A stretch of 64,000 bases of DNA, taken from NCBI GenBank assembly GCA_027405735.1, contig JAPEHQ010000004.1:496001-560000 (forward strand). Direction: 5' to 3'. Origin of the DNA: Mucor racemosus. Lineage: Eukaryota > Mucoromycota > Mucoromycetes > Mucorales > Mucoraceae. The notes below the pieces were generated by a model. The model was given only the letters and a program-made list of their open reading frames with translations, ran no database searches and was not told the DNA's origin. Shown piece after piece: positions 37,349 through 48,479 of the stretch (its first letter is position 1; every line of letters begins with the position of its first letter). The translations under genes and the position numbers were made by a program.

Positions 37349-39319
37349 TATGTCATGTGTTACATGCTTGCTTACTTGATTTGAAAGCAGGCAAGCAAGC
37401 AGGTTTATATACAAGCAAGCCAAAACAAGTAATACCCAGAAAAAAGTGCAATTCAAGCGAGCCCAAGCATGCATAGGACTCATTCGCTTGCTTGTGCTCG
37501 CACTGCTCAATTGCGATCACTATTTTGGAATATTTTTGCACACGTTTTTGAGAGAAAAAGTTTTTTCTTCTGCTTGAAAGAAATTTAATAACAGGAAAAA
37601 TGCCTGTAATCAATGAATATTGATCCAAATGGGCTGTAATTTTTAAAATATATACTAGAACTGCAACAATATCCAGAAATGTAATTTTAGTATTACATTG
37701 ATTTGCTGGTTAAATCATAGGAATTAAACACCCACTTTTTTCTAGTAGATTTTGCGGTTTAGTGGACGATTTAAAATTAGAAATTGCGCTAAATCAGCCA
37801 AAAAAAGCATATACGACAATGAAAACCACCGAAATAAATAAGTAAACGTCCCCTTTTTTTGTGTATGGTCAAAATTTGTAATGATTTGCATTACATGTTG
37901 TCTCAATTTATATGAAACCTAAATCACTATATAATGCATAATACATAATACCAAAATCATATAAATACCTTCATGCAAAACAGATATTTGATCACTAGTG
38001 AAAATATCTGTTCCCCCTCCACGTATGTTAATACATTTACATAAGTAAACTTGTTAATGACGACTCTTTGATTTATTGCTTGATACTACTTGTCGCATAT
38101 TAATTTCGTTCAATACATAGCAAGTATTGGCTAAAGTAATAATCACAAAACAATTAGTAACGCGAACCTCTACCCTTTGGTACTTCTTAATAGCATAAAC
38201 TATTATAAGATTATTATGTTTAATACAAAATTGTAGTTCAATAGTATTCTACATTTATTTTTTGAAAAAGCTCAAATTTCAAATATTGATTTAATGTTTG
38301 TATTATTGATTAAAATCATCCGTCGCGTATCTCAGTTTCACATCCCTAGATCCTATATAAGAGTGCCAAAAGTTTTAAAACGCTTTTAACATTAACGCAA
38401 ATTTGATTATGCGAACGACACCTTTAATTTGATATACTATATTCTCAAAAAAAAAAAAAAAAAAATAGAATTGATCGAGATAATAAGAATTAAAAAAACA
38501 GAAACTTCTGCATTTTTCAACATTATGTTATGCAACAAAGTAAATGTATTACAAAAACATTTCATCCGCGATGCATCTTTTTTAAATCTACAGATGTGCG
38601 CATGTTCCAAACCGATGAAGTGGATTACTAGCGCCTATAACTGAGTCAATACTAGACACCATGCACTTAGATATCCAAATAAGATACGAAATCTTGTTTT
38701 TATCTTACAGCTAAAGAGTTAATTCATCGATCTTTCTAATACTGTATCAACTGTTAATTATCCAAAAGCTTGCCATACGTAATTTGGCTTGTAAGATGCT
38801 TCTCCATTGTTTACGCTCAAGCATATAGAGGATACGAGTTATGGAATAACTGTCAATAACTTATTGCAAATGGTCATAAATATTTATGATTAATGTATTA
38901 GTATAGCAGCGAGTATGCCTTCAATATTTCCTGTATTAAGAAAATATTGATAGACGTAAATGGTGGCAAATAATGGCTGATAAAAAAATACATTGATCAG
39001 GGCATGAAGTATCCGTAAGCTGTGAAATTGAACGATCCCGATGTTTTTGTCTAGTTTTTCAAAGATTTTAATTTGGATATTACAACTTTTCACTCCTACG
39101 ATTAAACCAAAGACACTATGCCAATATAGAGATTTTGACTAATAAAGCACGTTTTATGCAAAATGCGGTAGAGCTACGAACAATCCCGCCATTGTAATAC
39201 ACATATTTCGTTAAACAGTGGCTTATAATCCTTTTCTTCTTTCAAAAGGCACAATTTTTTTTAGGTTCATTTAAAATTTTGTTGAACATTTATTCAAAAT
39301 TCTTACAGTAATATTAAAT
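37349..39319. other. Intergenic upstream of MYG1
   Basis: 37357-37510 is CAAGC/GCTTGC-rich MITE-like DNA related to the palindrome spacer. The rest is AT-rich with a run of A at 38448-38465 and short open frames (for example 38890-39093 minus) that show no family features. No gene called. Confidence 0.45.
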
Positions 39320-40477
39320 ATGGTCAAGGTAAGAATCATAAACAGCATATCGTTGATATATCAGAATACTTATTATAGAAGAAAATAGACTATTGGTACC
39401 CACAGCGGTCATTTTCACTGGTAATTTTAATTTTTAAGATATGTTTTCATTCTGTATACTTATATGGGCATATTGTAGCGATGAAGCTTTAGCTGTTTCT
39501 TTATTAAAAAAGACCAAGGAATTCACTGGAGCTCAATTGATCCGTACTCGTGATGCCAGTAAATTGGCTGAATGTGATATTGTTGTTGATGTTGGAGGTG
39601 TTTATGATCCTGCCACTCACAGATACGATCACCATCAAGTAAGTTTCGCAATAAAAGTTTATTTGATTTGAATCTAATTCATACGCTATAGCGCGGATTT
39701 ACAGAGGTTTTTGACGATAAGCATGTCACTAAATTAAGTTCTGCTGGTTTAGTTTATAAGCATTTCGGTAAGGAAGTTGTTATGCATCTTCTTGGTAAAA
39801 CTGAAGTTGATGACGATGTTGAGATGCTCTATCAAAAGACCTACCATGGTTTTGTTGAAGCTTTGGATGCCAATGACAATGGTATCAGCGCATACCCTAG
39901 CACCATTTCACCTCTTTACAAAGACTCTCCTACTAGTCTTTATCACAGAGTAGCCAAAAAGAACCCCAACTGGAATGAGCCTATGACTGATGCTGAAATC
40001 GATGCTCGTTTTGTTGAAGCTTCTGATATGGCCGGTGCTGAATTAGCAGATTATGTTAAAGGCCTCCAAGTTTCTTGGTTGCCTGCTCGTTCTCTTGTTG
40101 TCGATGCTCTTGATAAGGCTTCTGAGGTTCATCCCTCTGGTCGTGTCATTGCTCTTGATCGTTCTTGTCCTTGGAAGGAACATTTACTCGATCTTGAAAA
40201 GGAACGTGGTTTAGTGGGTGACAAGTCTGTTTTGTACGTTCTTTATCCTGAATCTTCCCCTGAAGGTAACTGGCGTATTCAATGTGTTCCTCTTCGTCCT
40301 GAAGGTTTCGAAAACAGAAAGAGCTTGCCTGAAGCTTGGAGAGGTTTCCGTGATGATGAGTTGAGCCGTATTTCTGGTGTTGATGGTTGTATCTTTATTC
40401 ATGCTGGTGGTTTTATTGGTGGTAACAAATCTCGCCATGGTGCTTATGAGATGGCTAGACTTGCCGTTGAATTGTAA
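39320..40477 (+). CDS. MYG1: MYG1 family protein (DHH-type exonuclease/metal-dependent hydrolase)
   Basis: MYG1 is a conserved eukaryotic DHH-superfamily 3'-5' RNA exonuclease that coordinates nuclear and mitochondrial RNA processing. Four exons (39320-39328, 39389-39420, 39479-39638, 39692-40477) give about 328 residues, the normal length. The N-terminus reads MVKTIGTHSGHFHCDEALA, the first metal-binding motif. The DHH-like motif RYDHHQRGF straddles the third intron. The first coding exon has only 9 nt and the second only 32 nt, so the GTH-FH-DE motif is split across introns. Exon 4 uses codons typical of a well-expressed gene. It converges on the membrane-protein gene at 40859. Identity is secure; cellular role is from homologues. 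Confidence 0.94.
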
Positions 40478-40858
40478 ATAATTATATAATAATAAAAGTA
40501 TCTTTTCTGCTTGAATGAAATATAAAGACACGACATTTTCAACATGTAAATCATCATTTTGATAACTGATTTACGCCTTTAAATTCTTGATGAGGGAAGA
40601 ATAATGTAGAAAATCGAATATTCTATAAATTCGTGTGGTTACGTTAAATCATAATGACAATTCCAGCTTTTTTTTGTGAAATCGATGTATCAGATTTTGG
40701 TTTCAGAAGAACCAAATGATTTTGAGTTTAAGTTATTTTTATTGTTTTAATGGTATAATTTACAATGAGAAAAAAAATATTAGAATGAACTGAGAGATTA
40801 CATGTTGCTACAGAAAGAAAGAAATATAACATTTTTCAGAAAATATTGAGCAGAAAAA
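40478..40858. other. Convergent 3' intergenic spacer
   Basis: About 380 bp between two converging genes. It has AATAATAAAAG just after the MYG1 stop as a likely polyadenylation context. Nothing else seen. Confidence 0.5.
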
Positions 40859-42682
40859 TTATTTAAAGGATATAAGTGCTAAACTACCAGAACCGCGCCT
40901 TAAAGATAGCGGTCTAGAGGAAGATGTTATACTACAACTGCTAATAGAATGTCGCCTTGAGCCTTCTTCTTCCTGCTGTTGATGTTGTTGTTGTCTCTCA
41001 GCTTCAAGTGCTAGCCTTGATGTTGGCAGAGCGTATAAGGGAGGCGCACTAGGTGGTGCACTCGGTGTATAAGCAGGCGGTGGCGGTAAATCAGCAGAAG
41101 ATGAGAATGATTCTTGTGATTCTTGTAAATGCTGTTGATGATGTAAATGGAATGGCTTATTAAAAGAGGTAGAAGAAGATGAGGAAGATGAGGAACTACC
41201 AGCTGTCATCGTATTTGTAGGTGGTAGTAATGCTGGCAGTGATAATTCTTCTGTTGCTATTGAAGATGTTATTGAAGTAACTGTAGAAGGATGATGATGA
41301 TGATGATGATGTGGTTGACCTAGTCGTTGAAGTTCATCTTCATTTTCTTCTGTTATATCGAAACCTTCATCATCAAAAGGATTACCGTACGCTAAAGCAT
41401 CTAATTCTTTTGCACTAGGTGCAGAAGGTAAAGCTGTTGCAGTTGTTTGAGATAACATGGATAGTGTTCTATTTTGACGATAATTAGCATAACGACGTGG
41501 AGATTCGAGATTAACTGGTAATGATGGTGGTGCAGTAGGTGTCAAACTCATACGATCATCTAGTGAGCGTATCATATTTTTACTATATGATAAGTCGGCA
41601 GGGTCCCCGAAAGGATCTTGACTAAAACCAACAACAGTATCGTTGCCATCATTGGAGAAACGAGCATTATAGTTTAAGGAAGGCGAAGAATTAGAATGAG
41701 TGGTTGATCGTGGTGGTGATCGTGGTTGTGAATCTCTATCGTTATTATCGTTATTATCGTTGTTTTCAGCTATTTCAACATCTAATTCCTTTCTCTTTCT
41801 CTTGCGCATCTTCATACGAGTAAATACAAGGCCACCTGTAATTAGAGCGATACCAGCAATACCACCAACAATGGAGAGGGCAGTAACTAGTTTCCGATAA
41901 ACTAATTGATCATGATATCTTGCTGCTTCTCCTGCGGCAGATTCTTCTGGAGTTTCGTTTGATGAAGTATCAGTAGAGTCGCTAGAATTGCTGCCGTCAG
42001 TTGAAGATGAGGTATCGGTTCCATCATTAGGGTCACTGACTTGGTTATTGCCTGATGTATCGCTTTTTTGTTTTGCTGAGCCATTTGATGAATCAGTATA
42101 GATGGTGCTAGGGGTCTCAGTAGAAACAACAATGATAGTTGTAACTACAGTATTGATAGGAGCAGTTGCAGTTGCAGTTGCAGTTGCTGCATTATTGTTA
42201 TTATCATCTTTACTGTTATTATGAGAATTTGTTTTGTTATCTTCATCATAGTCACCATCATTAGTTTTAGTTTCATGATGTTTATACGTCTTTTTGGTGC
42301 TGTTGTTGGTAATATTACTCGTATTATGATCATCGTCATTGTCGTCAGATTCCTCTCGCTCTTTATGTTCATCAGCTCTTTCTTTAGCTTTTCTATCTTT
42401 TTCTCTAGCATTTTCTTTTGCTTTTTTAATAGATTTCAATTTATCTTCTACTTGTTTACGATCTTCTTCTTCTTCTTCTTCTTCTTTTTTATTTAATTTA
42501 TGCACAACTATATTCTTAACAACTTTAAAGTCGATATTTGGTGTAGGCTTTGATAAAATAACCGTAGATGCTGTTGTTGATGGATTAGGATAGCATTGAT
42601 ATAAATTTACTAATAAACAGGAAATAAAAACTGCTATTAAAATCAAACGAGTTATTGTTGTTGTCATGTTGAAAAATGACAT
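40859..42682 (-). CDS. Type I single-pass membrane protein with NPFxD and PPxY motifs
   Basis: 607 residues in one exon. Residues 10-30 are a signal peptide. Residues 62-110 are a Lys/Glu-rich likely coiled coil. Residues 111-250 are Asn/Asp/Ser/Thr-rich with many N-x-S/T sites. One membrane segment at about 265-288 is followed by a strongly basic stop-transfer stretch (KMRKRKRKEL). The cytoplasmic tail holds DPF near 356, NPFDD at 434-438 (the yeast NPFxD endocytic signal), a His run at about 458-464, and PPAY and PPLY at 535-538 and 547-550 (ligands of WW-domain Rsp5/NEDD4 ubiquitin ligases). The architecture resembles fungal wall-stress or polarity sensors without a WSC domain; I recognise no family. 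The role as an endocytosed surface sensor is inference. Confidence 0.8.
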   Translation of the reverse strand: MSFFNMTTTITRLILIAVFISCLLVNLYQCYPNPSTTASTVILSKPTPNIDFKVVKNIVVHKLNKKEEEEEEEDRKQVEDKLKSIKKAKENAREKDRKAKERADEHKEREESDDNDDDHNTSNITNNSTKKTYKHHETKTNDGDYDEDNKTNSHNNSKDDNNNNAATATATATAPINTVVTTIIVVSTETPSTIYTDSSNGSAKQKSDTSGNNQVSDPNDGTDTSSSTDGSNSSDSTDTSSNETPEESAAGEAARYHDQLVYRKLVTALSIVGGIAGIALITGGLVFTRMKMRKRKRKELDVEIAENNDNNDNNDRDSQPRSPPRSTTHSNSSPSLNYNARFSNDGNDTVVGFSQDPFGDPADLSYSKNMIRSLDDRMSLTPTAPPSLPVNLESPRRYANYRQNRTLSMLSQTTATALPSAPSAKELDALAYGNPFDDEGFDITEENEDELQRLGQPHHHHHHHPSTVTSITSSIATEELSLPALLPPTNTMTAGSSSSSSSSSTSFNKPFHLHHQQHLQESQESFSSSADLPPPPAYTPSAPPSAPPLYALPTSRLALEAERQQQHQQQEEEGSRRHSISSCSITSSSRPLSLRRGSGSLALISFK

Positions 42683-45199
42683 TTTTGTTATCGAAAACGC
42701 TGAAAATGTCGAAAATGTGGTATTTAAATGAGGAAAAAAAAAGAAAAGGAAAAGCCAAAATGGGTGAAATTTTACAATCTTTTCCGTTTCTGAAAAATGA
42801 ATCTGACTTGAAAAGAGAAAAGGTTTTGAGCTAAATCATCTCATACACGCACTGATAACGAATGATTTCAGCATCAAAGCGGCGATAAATGTATAAATAT
42901 ATAATCAAGTTTGATATAATTTTGTGTAAAAAGGCATTAGATGATGAATTTGATACTGAAGTCCAAGCATATTCATTGAAAACCAACATGTTTACCTCGG
43001 CATGAAATAACCATTTACTCAACAAAATGCCCTTTTTTGTCCCATTTTCCTGTATATAATATTGTTTCAGTGGAGAATGAATACACTTGCAGGTTGTGTA
43101 CTTCATGGTCTCTTCGCCCTTCCCGATCCAACAAAAGTGTCAAACTCAAAGACTCCGTTTCAACCATCAATGCGAAATATTTCCAATTGAAATGCAAATA
43201 GGCTGCTTTCATATTACGAAAATTCGAAAGTTACGCTTGATCCACTGTTCTCGATCTGCCCCGAGAGAGCGCGTTCTTTGAACATGTTATTTAGCCAATA
43301 TTGCGAAAAAAAATTAGATGTTTGTGCATCACCCCGTATCACCATTACTAAACCCAATTTAGTAATAATAAAATTATAAGATCACATACATGTAAAATTG
43401 ATCCAAATAGTAAAAATAGCCCCTCATCCCCTAATCTGTCAATTAAATAAACCAATCGTAATCAAATATGTTATTTTGAGAGTAATCTAGTTGGGAAGAG
43501 TGCACGAGTTGATTTTTTCTTGCAATTGAAAGTCGCAGACACATAATTTAACGTTTTAACTGACAACAATACCATTTTTATGGCGATATCAGTGATGATT
43601 TCTGAGACATTTCTCAGCAGTTATCCGAGGAGGACTTACTTGCATGTTGAGTACTCGTAGCTGGGGCCCTCTAAACTGACTTTCGATATCTCAAGCTAAC
43701 ACTGGCAAATAAAACTGCCTAATATAGAGATTTTCGGATTTGTGCGTGATTTTTGACCCAATCAGTAATGGTTATTGAGCTCAAATGTGGACGTTTTGCT
43801 CAGTACCCCACCCCCTTTTTGCAGTTGCAAGTTGCAGAATGTCAAAAAATCCGAAAATTAAACATGAAATGCATCTAAAACTAACTAAAACAATATAAAA
43901 CACATGGCAACTTCTAAAAAAAATTGACAAAATGGTCATACATTGCTACTGTATATGTTGAACTTTACCAATTGCGGCCATCCTTAGATTTCAAAAGCAT
44001 ACTAGACGAATGCTACTGTTCAGAAGATTTGATCTAATGTATTTTGGCAGTTTTTTCTCGTTCGAAATTTCAACTCGATTTTTGCCTTGCCATACCTCGT
44101 TCAAATTCTTGATTTTAACAAAATTCACTTTTCTCGCCCCAAGGCATGGCTTTTTGTTAAGTGTTTACTGGAGTTATATAACATGAATAAAGTCAGCTTT
44201 GTTATGGCAGTGTCTATTTTGAGTTTGCAAACCAACTTTTTTGATATTTCATGAAAAAACTGAAATTGCACTTTATCAAAAATATCAAAAATATTTCTAA
44301 AAAAGTTGTACAAAAATAAAATATTAAAACATGCATTACATTAGATTGTATACTTTTTATTATTAAAGTTTTTAATTTCATCACACAAATTCTGCTGTAA
44401 AAATCCTTTAAAGGCTAATTTTTTTTTTTTTTGCAAAATGTCAGACTGAACATGAAATATGACATTTTTTTGAGGCCTAGGTTTTCAATTCCATACTCCA
44501 AAAACACTGCTTTCGCATTGTGATATCCCTTCATTATCGATTTGTAACTACATAAACATGGAGCTAGTCAACACTCATCTTCGAAAAATATAGTTACATA
44601 TGCTAGTGATTATCATATTCTTAAAAATATGCCCAGAAAATTGAAATAGCTCAATGCATGCATCTTTTTCTTCAAATTTATTTATTCAAATAATACAATT
44701 TACCCATAAAACTGTAACATGAATTCTTTTTTTTTTTTTGCCTACTACAATTGTAACACAAGTTTAATTATTGCTGCAGTAAATTAATGTTAGATAAGTC
44801 ATATGTTCATGGAATTTACCACTTTTTATCATCTCTTAACAAATTCTTTTGAATTGTTTTGAGACTTGTAATTACAATTTACTTCGCATTCAAAGGTTAA
44901 TAACTTGATGTAAGGCTCATGCATTGTATTAATGTCAAGTAGATCCCTTAAATTTCATAGCAACCGATCCATATTTTTTCCGTAACAAGAAAAAAAGGGG
45001 TATGCGATTTTACCCAGACTTTTAATGGGAATTCTGTCATTAAACTTTTTATATACTCGCATAAACATTCAACAAAAGACTGTTCATAAACCTCATTAAT
45101 ATCTGTTATATTAAATAAACACCATAAAAACATACATTTTTCGACTAGAGAGACAGTAATCGGGGGTAACGGAATAGAGCTGCCAACCATGTAATGCAT
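42683..45199. other. Long intergenic stretch, mostly unassigned
   Basis: About 2.5 kb, AT-rich. Short frames (for example 42831-43106 and 44948-45199, both minus) lack family features. The end (about 45100-45200) shares a segment around acatacatttttcgactaga with 46860-46930, so it belongs to the repeat block that follows. A run of T near 44420 is present. No gene called. Confidence 0.4.
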
Positions 45200-45690
45200 T
45201 CATTAAAAAAATTGTAAAAGTGAGCCTTCAGGGCGACGCCATCATCAAGTGTAGCGAGATTATGCATCTATCATATATAATACGTTGATTATTCAAGAAA
45301 AAGCTTAAAAAAAGAGCTCGTAAGATGGCTTCTTTGTCATAATCGAGCATAGCAAAATTAAACGGCTACTTGTAATACTTGATCATAGTACATATCGCAA
45401 AAACGAGCGCAGTGAGATCAAAAGACTATCAATATAAATAATCTATCATAAAGCAAATTACATAAACGAGCGTAGAGAGACAAAATATCCATTGTATAAA
45501 ACACATTAATTACAAATAAAGTACAAGAGTATAGCGATATCAAACGGTTATATATAAATATAATACTTCTATTATGAAAAAATCGCAAAAATCAAGCGTA
45601 GCGAGATTAAAAGGTTATTATGTATGACAAATTGAAAAATAAAGGCCCGCAGAGCAACACTGTAATTGGGCGTAGCGAGATTGAACTACT
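45200..45690 (+). repeat. Degenerate minisatellite, core CGAGCGTAGCGAGATTAAA
   Basis: Six or seven imperfect units of about 60-70 bp share a core like AACGAGCGTAGCGAGATTAAA followed by CGGCTA. Examples are at about 45250, 45340, 45410, 45465, 45530, 45595 and 45665. Single units also occur at 46960-47005 and, inverted, at 19640-19690. The core is GC-richer than its surroundings. Confidence 0.6.
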
Positions 45691-45699
45691 AATCCTCTT

Positions 45700-46180
45700 A
45701 CATCATGATATATATAAGTTTTTAACAAGTATTCTTTTAACTTTTCATAAATTTAACCATGTATGGTCTGAAAATTCAGACTTTGTAGCGAACATTTTCG
45801 GGACTCATTTCATCCTTACCAACACTCATGATTTTGATCAAAAAACAGAAAAATCAAATTTTGATAACAAAATCAACGTTTAAATATACTACATTGTGAG
45901 AGAAAATTGTAGCTATGACTAATACACATTTTATAAAAGGTTAATATTAAATGTTAAATAATGAGAAATCGTACTTTTGTCCAAAAAACAAAATTTTGGT
46001 TAAAGGATTTTCATATAATATTTTGCAATAAAAATGTTTGTTATTTTTTATGGAAAAAATAGAGCGCTAAATTTGGTATATGTGAATATTTTTTGTTTTT
46101 ATAACTGGTAGTATAATTAACTCTAGATTTGCAAAAGCAGAAAAAAAAAATTAAAAAATGTGATCTGAAACGAAAAATAG

Positions 46181-46222
<42 letters not shown>

Positions 46223-46690
46223 GTTGTTATGTTAGGTATGCCAGGTGTATGGCCATAATCATTTGTTTGTTTACCACTCTTTTTTTTTGTATATATAAGT
46301 CTGGTAATTGTGTAATGACCTTTCTTTTCTCTTGTCTGTTCAAGAATCTAAAAAGTGTCATTGCAGGTAATTCATTTTTGTCAATAAATAAACGTCTGTT
46401 CAAGAATCTAAAAAGTGTCATTGCAGTTGCAATATTTAAGTTAAACAGATCAAACATTCTCTAAACTCTTCAAATTTATAAACTTTAAACCTTGTCCCTT
46501 TTGAATCTTCACTACCAATTCTATTCATTTCCAAATTACTGATAAAAGCAACCAAAGATTTTACCCCCGCAACAAATGCCAAAATTGATGATCTGGACAA
46601 AAATAATTTTCGAAATTAATATTCTTCTTATAAGCCTTGTAAGTCTTAAAAATAAGAGATTTTACGGTATTTGAAAATTCTTTGCCATAA
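45700..46690 (-). repeat. Diverged third copy of the palindrome-arm element
   Basis: It runs parallel to 23630-24180 of the right arm (it includes atgatttTGATCAAAAAACAG and attaatattcttcttataag) with clear divergence. It is interrupted at about 46160-46571 by unrelated DNA, and it ends next to another dynein fragment. Confidence 0.75.
46160..46571 (-). other. Insertion with coding-like sequence and A40 tract
   Basis: This 410-bp segment is absent from the other copies of the surrounding repeat. On the minus strand part of it reads like protein (FVAGVKSLVAFISNLEMN, later FEEFRECLIC). Another frame has EKRKVITQLPDLYIQKK at 46227-46457. A nearly identical stretch of about 30 bp occurs twice (46337-46366, 46395-46424), separated by 28 bp. 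One end is an uninterrupted run of almost 40 A. The protein is not recognised. Confidence 0.4.
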
Positions 46691-46812
46691 ATCAAATTGG
46701 ACAATTCCATCTACAGTACCAAACAAGGCAAGATGTGTAGGAGAACATTTTTTATCACACACATAATCGTCTGCGTGTTCAAATGAGTAACAAGATGGGG
46801 TGTCAAATGCTT
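46687..46812 (-). pseudogene. Cytoplasmic dynein intermediate chain exon fragment, third locus
   Basis: About 42 codons without a stop read [20 protein letters not shown], then [16 protein letters not shown]. This is the WD-repeat region just upstream of, and overlapping, the part seen at 18688-18882. Animal dynein intermediate chains have [20 protein letters not shown] here. Substitution of Cys for conserved Tyr and Trp suggests decay. It abuts the palindrome-arm repeat on its 3' side, as do the other two fragments. Confidence 0.8.
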
Positions 46813-47714
46813 TCTAATAATATAATAAAAAAGGATGTTTATAAATCTCATTGATATTTTTGTATAAAAACATACATTTTTCGACTATAGAGACAGTAAT
46901 CGAGCGTAACGAGGTAGAGCTATCAGCCATATGATACATTCATTAAAAAGATTGCAAAAGCGCAGGGCGACGCTGTAATTGAGCGTAGCAAGGTTGAACG
47001 GCTAGTCTTAAATATACAGCAATTTATCATCATCCAGCTGCTGCTGAATCGATATTTGCCATTTTCTCATTTGCCCACCACTCTTTTCGACCTTTCAAGG
47101 AACTGTTTCTTTAATTCGCACAGATTTAAAATAACTCTTATTAGCTTTGAAAACAGTTCGCAATATACACGTATTGATTTTATTTTCGATTTTTTTTTTC
47201 CAAAAATGACTTTTATGATGTTGAGAATCAATTATACCTCAACTTCAATTTATTTATACCATTCTAAAATATGTGATAATAATGCTACCAAACCAACGAA
47301 GTTTTCATGGTAAAAAAATGTGGCATCAAAGATGATATGTATGACTATACTTTGAGGTACAGAATGCAGGTTTGAAGAGGAATTTGGAATAAGAAAAAAC
47401 TTTTGAAACAATGCAAAATCGACATAAGCTTACGGAGGTTTAAAAAAGTTTGGCAGTTCACCATCACTTTTGTGTCTTCTATACATCAAATTTGCTCAGG
47501 TACGATACCAAATTGTGATATTTGCTCCACAAACCAATAAGATAGAATGAAACAACTTCACAATTGATAAAATAAGCTGATTCTTTCATATAAAAGGGCA
47601 GCATTTTTCACAATTACAGGGTCCAAATGCAACACATCAAATCCCAAAAAATAAAAAATAAAATTATAATGAATTTATCAAAAAAAGTTTATTTTATCGA
47701 ATCTAACGAGAAAT
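46813..47714. other. Intergenic, repeat remnants
   Basis: 46850-46985 repeats 45115-45240 in direct orientation, so the two copies bracket the element between them. The remainder up to the eL22 stop shows no gene; a chance frame at 47056-47313 is not called. Confidence 0.45.
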
Positions 47715-48149
47715 TTATTCCTCATCCTCCTCGGCCTCATCATCGTTGGCAATGTTGAAGTAACGGAGCTCGAAGGTTTGCTTATCAGTAGCAATAACAC
47801 GGAGCCAATCACGGATTTGGTTCTTCTTCAAGAACTTCTTGGTGAGGTACTTGAGGTAACGCTTGGAGAAAGCAATGTTGGCAACAACGGTGATCTTGTT
47901 GTCAGCAGAACGAGAGATAGTGACAGCCTCACCGAGGTTGTTGGTACGACCATCAACCTTGATACGATCATGAAGGTACTTTTCCTATAAAATATTTTCA
48001 AAGTGTCAATTCGACATTTTGCTCGTTTTTTTTAATTAAATACGTACGAAAGCAGCAGCATCGAAAATCTTGTCGTTAGCGGGACCGGAACAGTCGATAA
48101 CGAACTTGGACTTCTTGACAGCAGAGGTGGTAGCCTTGACGGGAGCCAT
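47715..48149 (-). CDS. RPL22: 60S ribosomal protein eL22
   Basis: A structural protein of the large ribosomal subunit. Two exons (48048-48149, then 47715-47984) give 123 residues, the normal length. The N-terminus reads [20 protein letters not shown]. The conserved RNA-binding core includes [11 protein letters not shown] and [19 protein letters not shown], and the acidic tail ends DDEAEEDEE. The codons are strongly biased and GC-richer than the surroundings (TCC, GTC, AAG), as expected of ribosomal genes. It is divergent from the endopolyphosphatase gene across a 330-bp gap. Confidence 0.97.
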
Positions 48150-48479
48150 TTTAAATATATAAATGAAGAGAAGGAATCAAATTATTCTGTAAACTTTTCA
48201 CCTGAATAAAGCTTCTTGTCGCAAGAAAAAATTTTTGGTGGCTTTTTTCTTTTGAATGAACTGACTGCTGTCAATTTACATGTTACGATTGCCTCAACTT
48301 GCTTCCGGAAAAAAGGTCAACATTGATGCGCCCGAATCTGGTGCGATCTGCGTTTTAAACCTTATTACAGGATGGAAGGGGTTTTTGCATACCCAACCAT
48401 CGATTCATTGGACTAACCTCTAATATAAAATTGCTCGGTTTCTGCCCTTTTCTTTTTATACATATATATTATAAAAACA
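48150..48479. promoter_or_regulatory. Shared divergent promoter, eL22 and endopolyphosphatase
   Basis: The 330 bp between two divergent starts must hold both promoters. It contains a pyrimidine-rich TTTTTTCTTTTG run near 48242 on the eL22 side and TTTTTATACATATATATTAT before the phosphatase start. No specific factor site is claimed. Confidence 0.5.

Noticed and set aside
41700..42593. Several plus-strand open frames
   Set aside because: They are shadows of the low-complexity codons of the minus-strand membrane-protein gene.
47778..47990. Plus-strand open frame of 70 codons
   Set aside because: It is antisense to the eL22 coding exon and reflects its codon bias.
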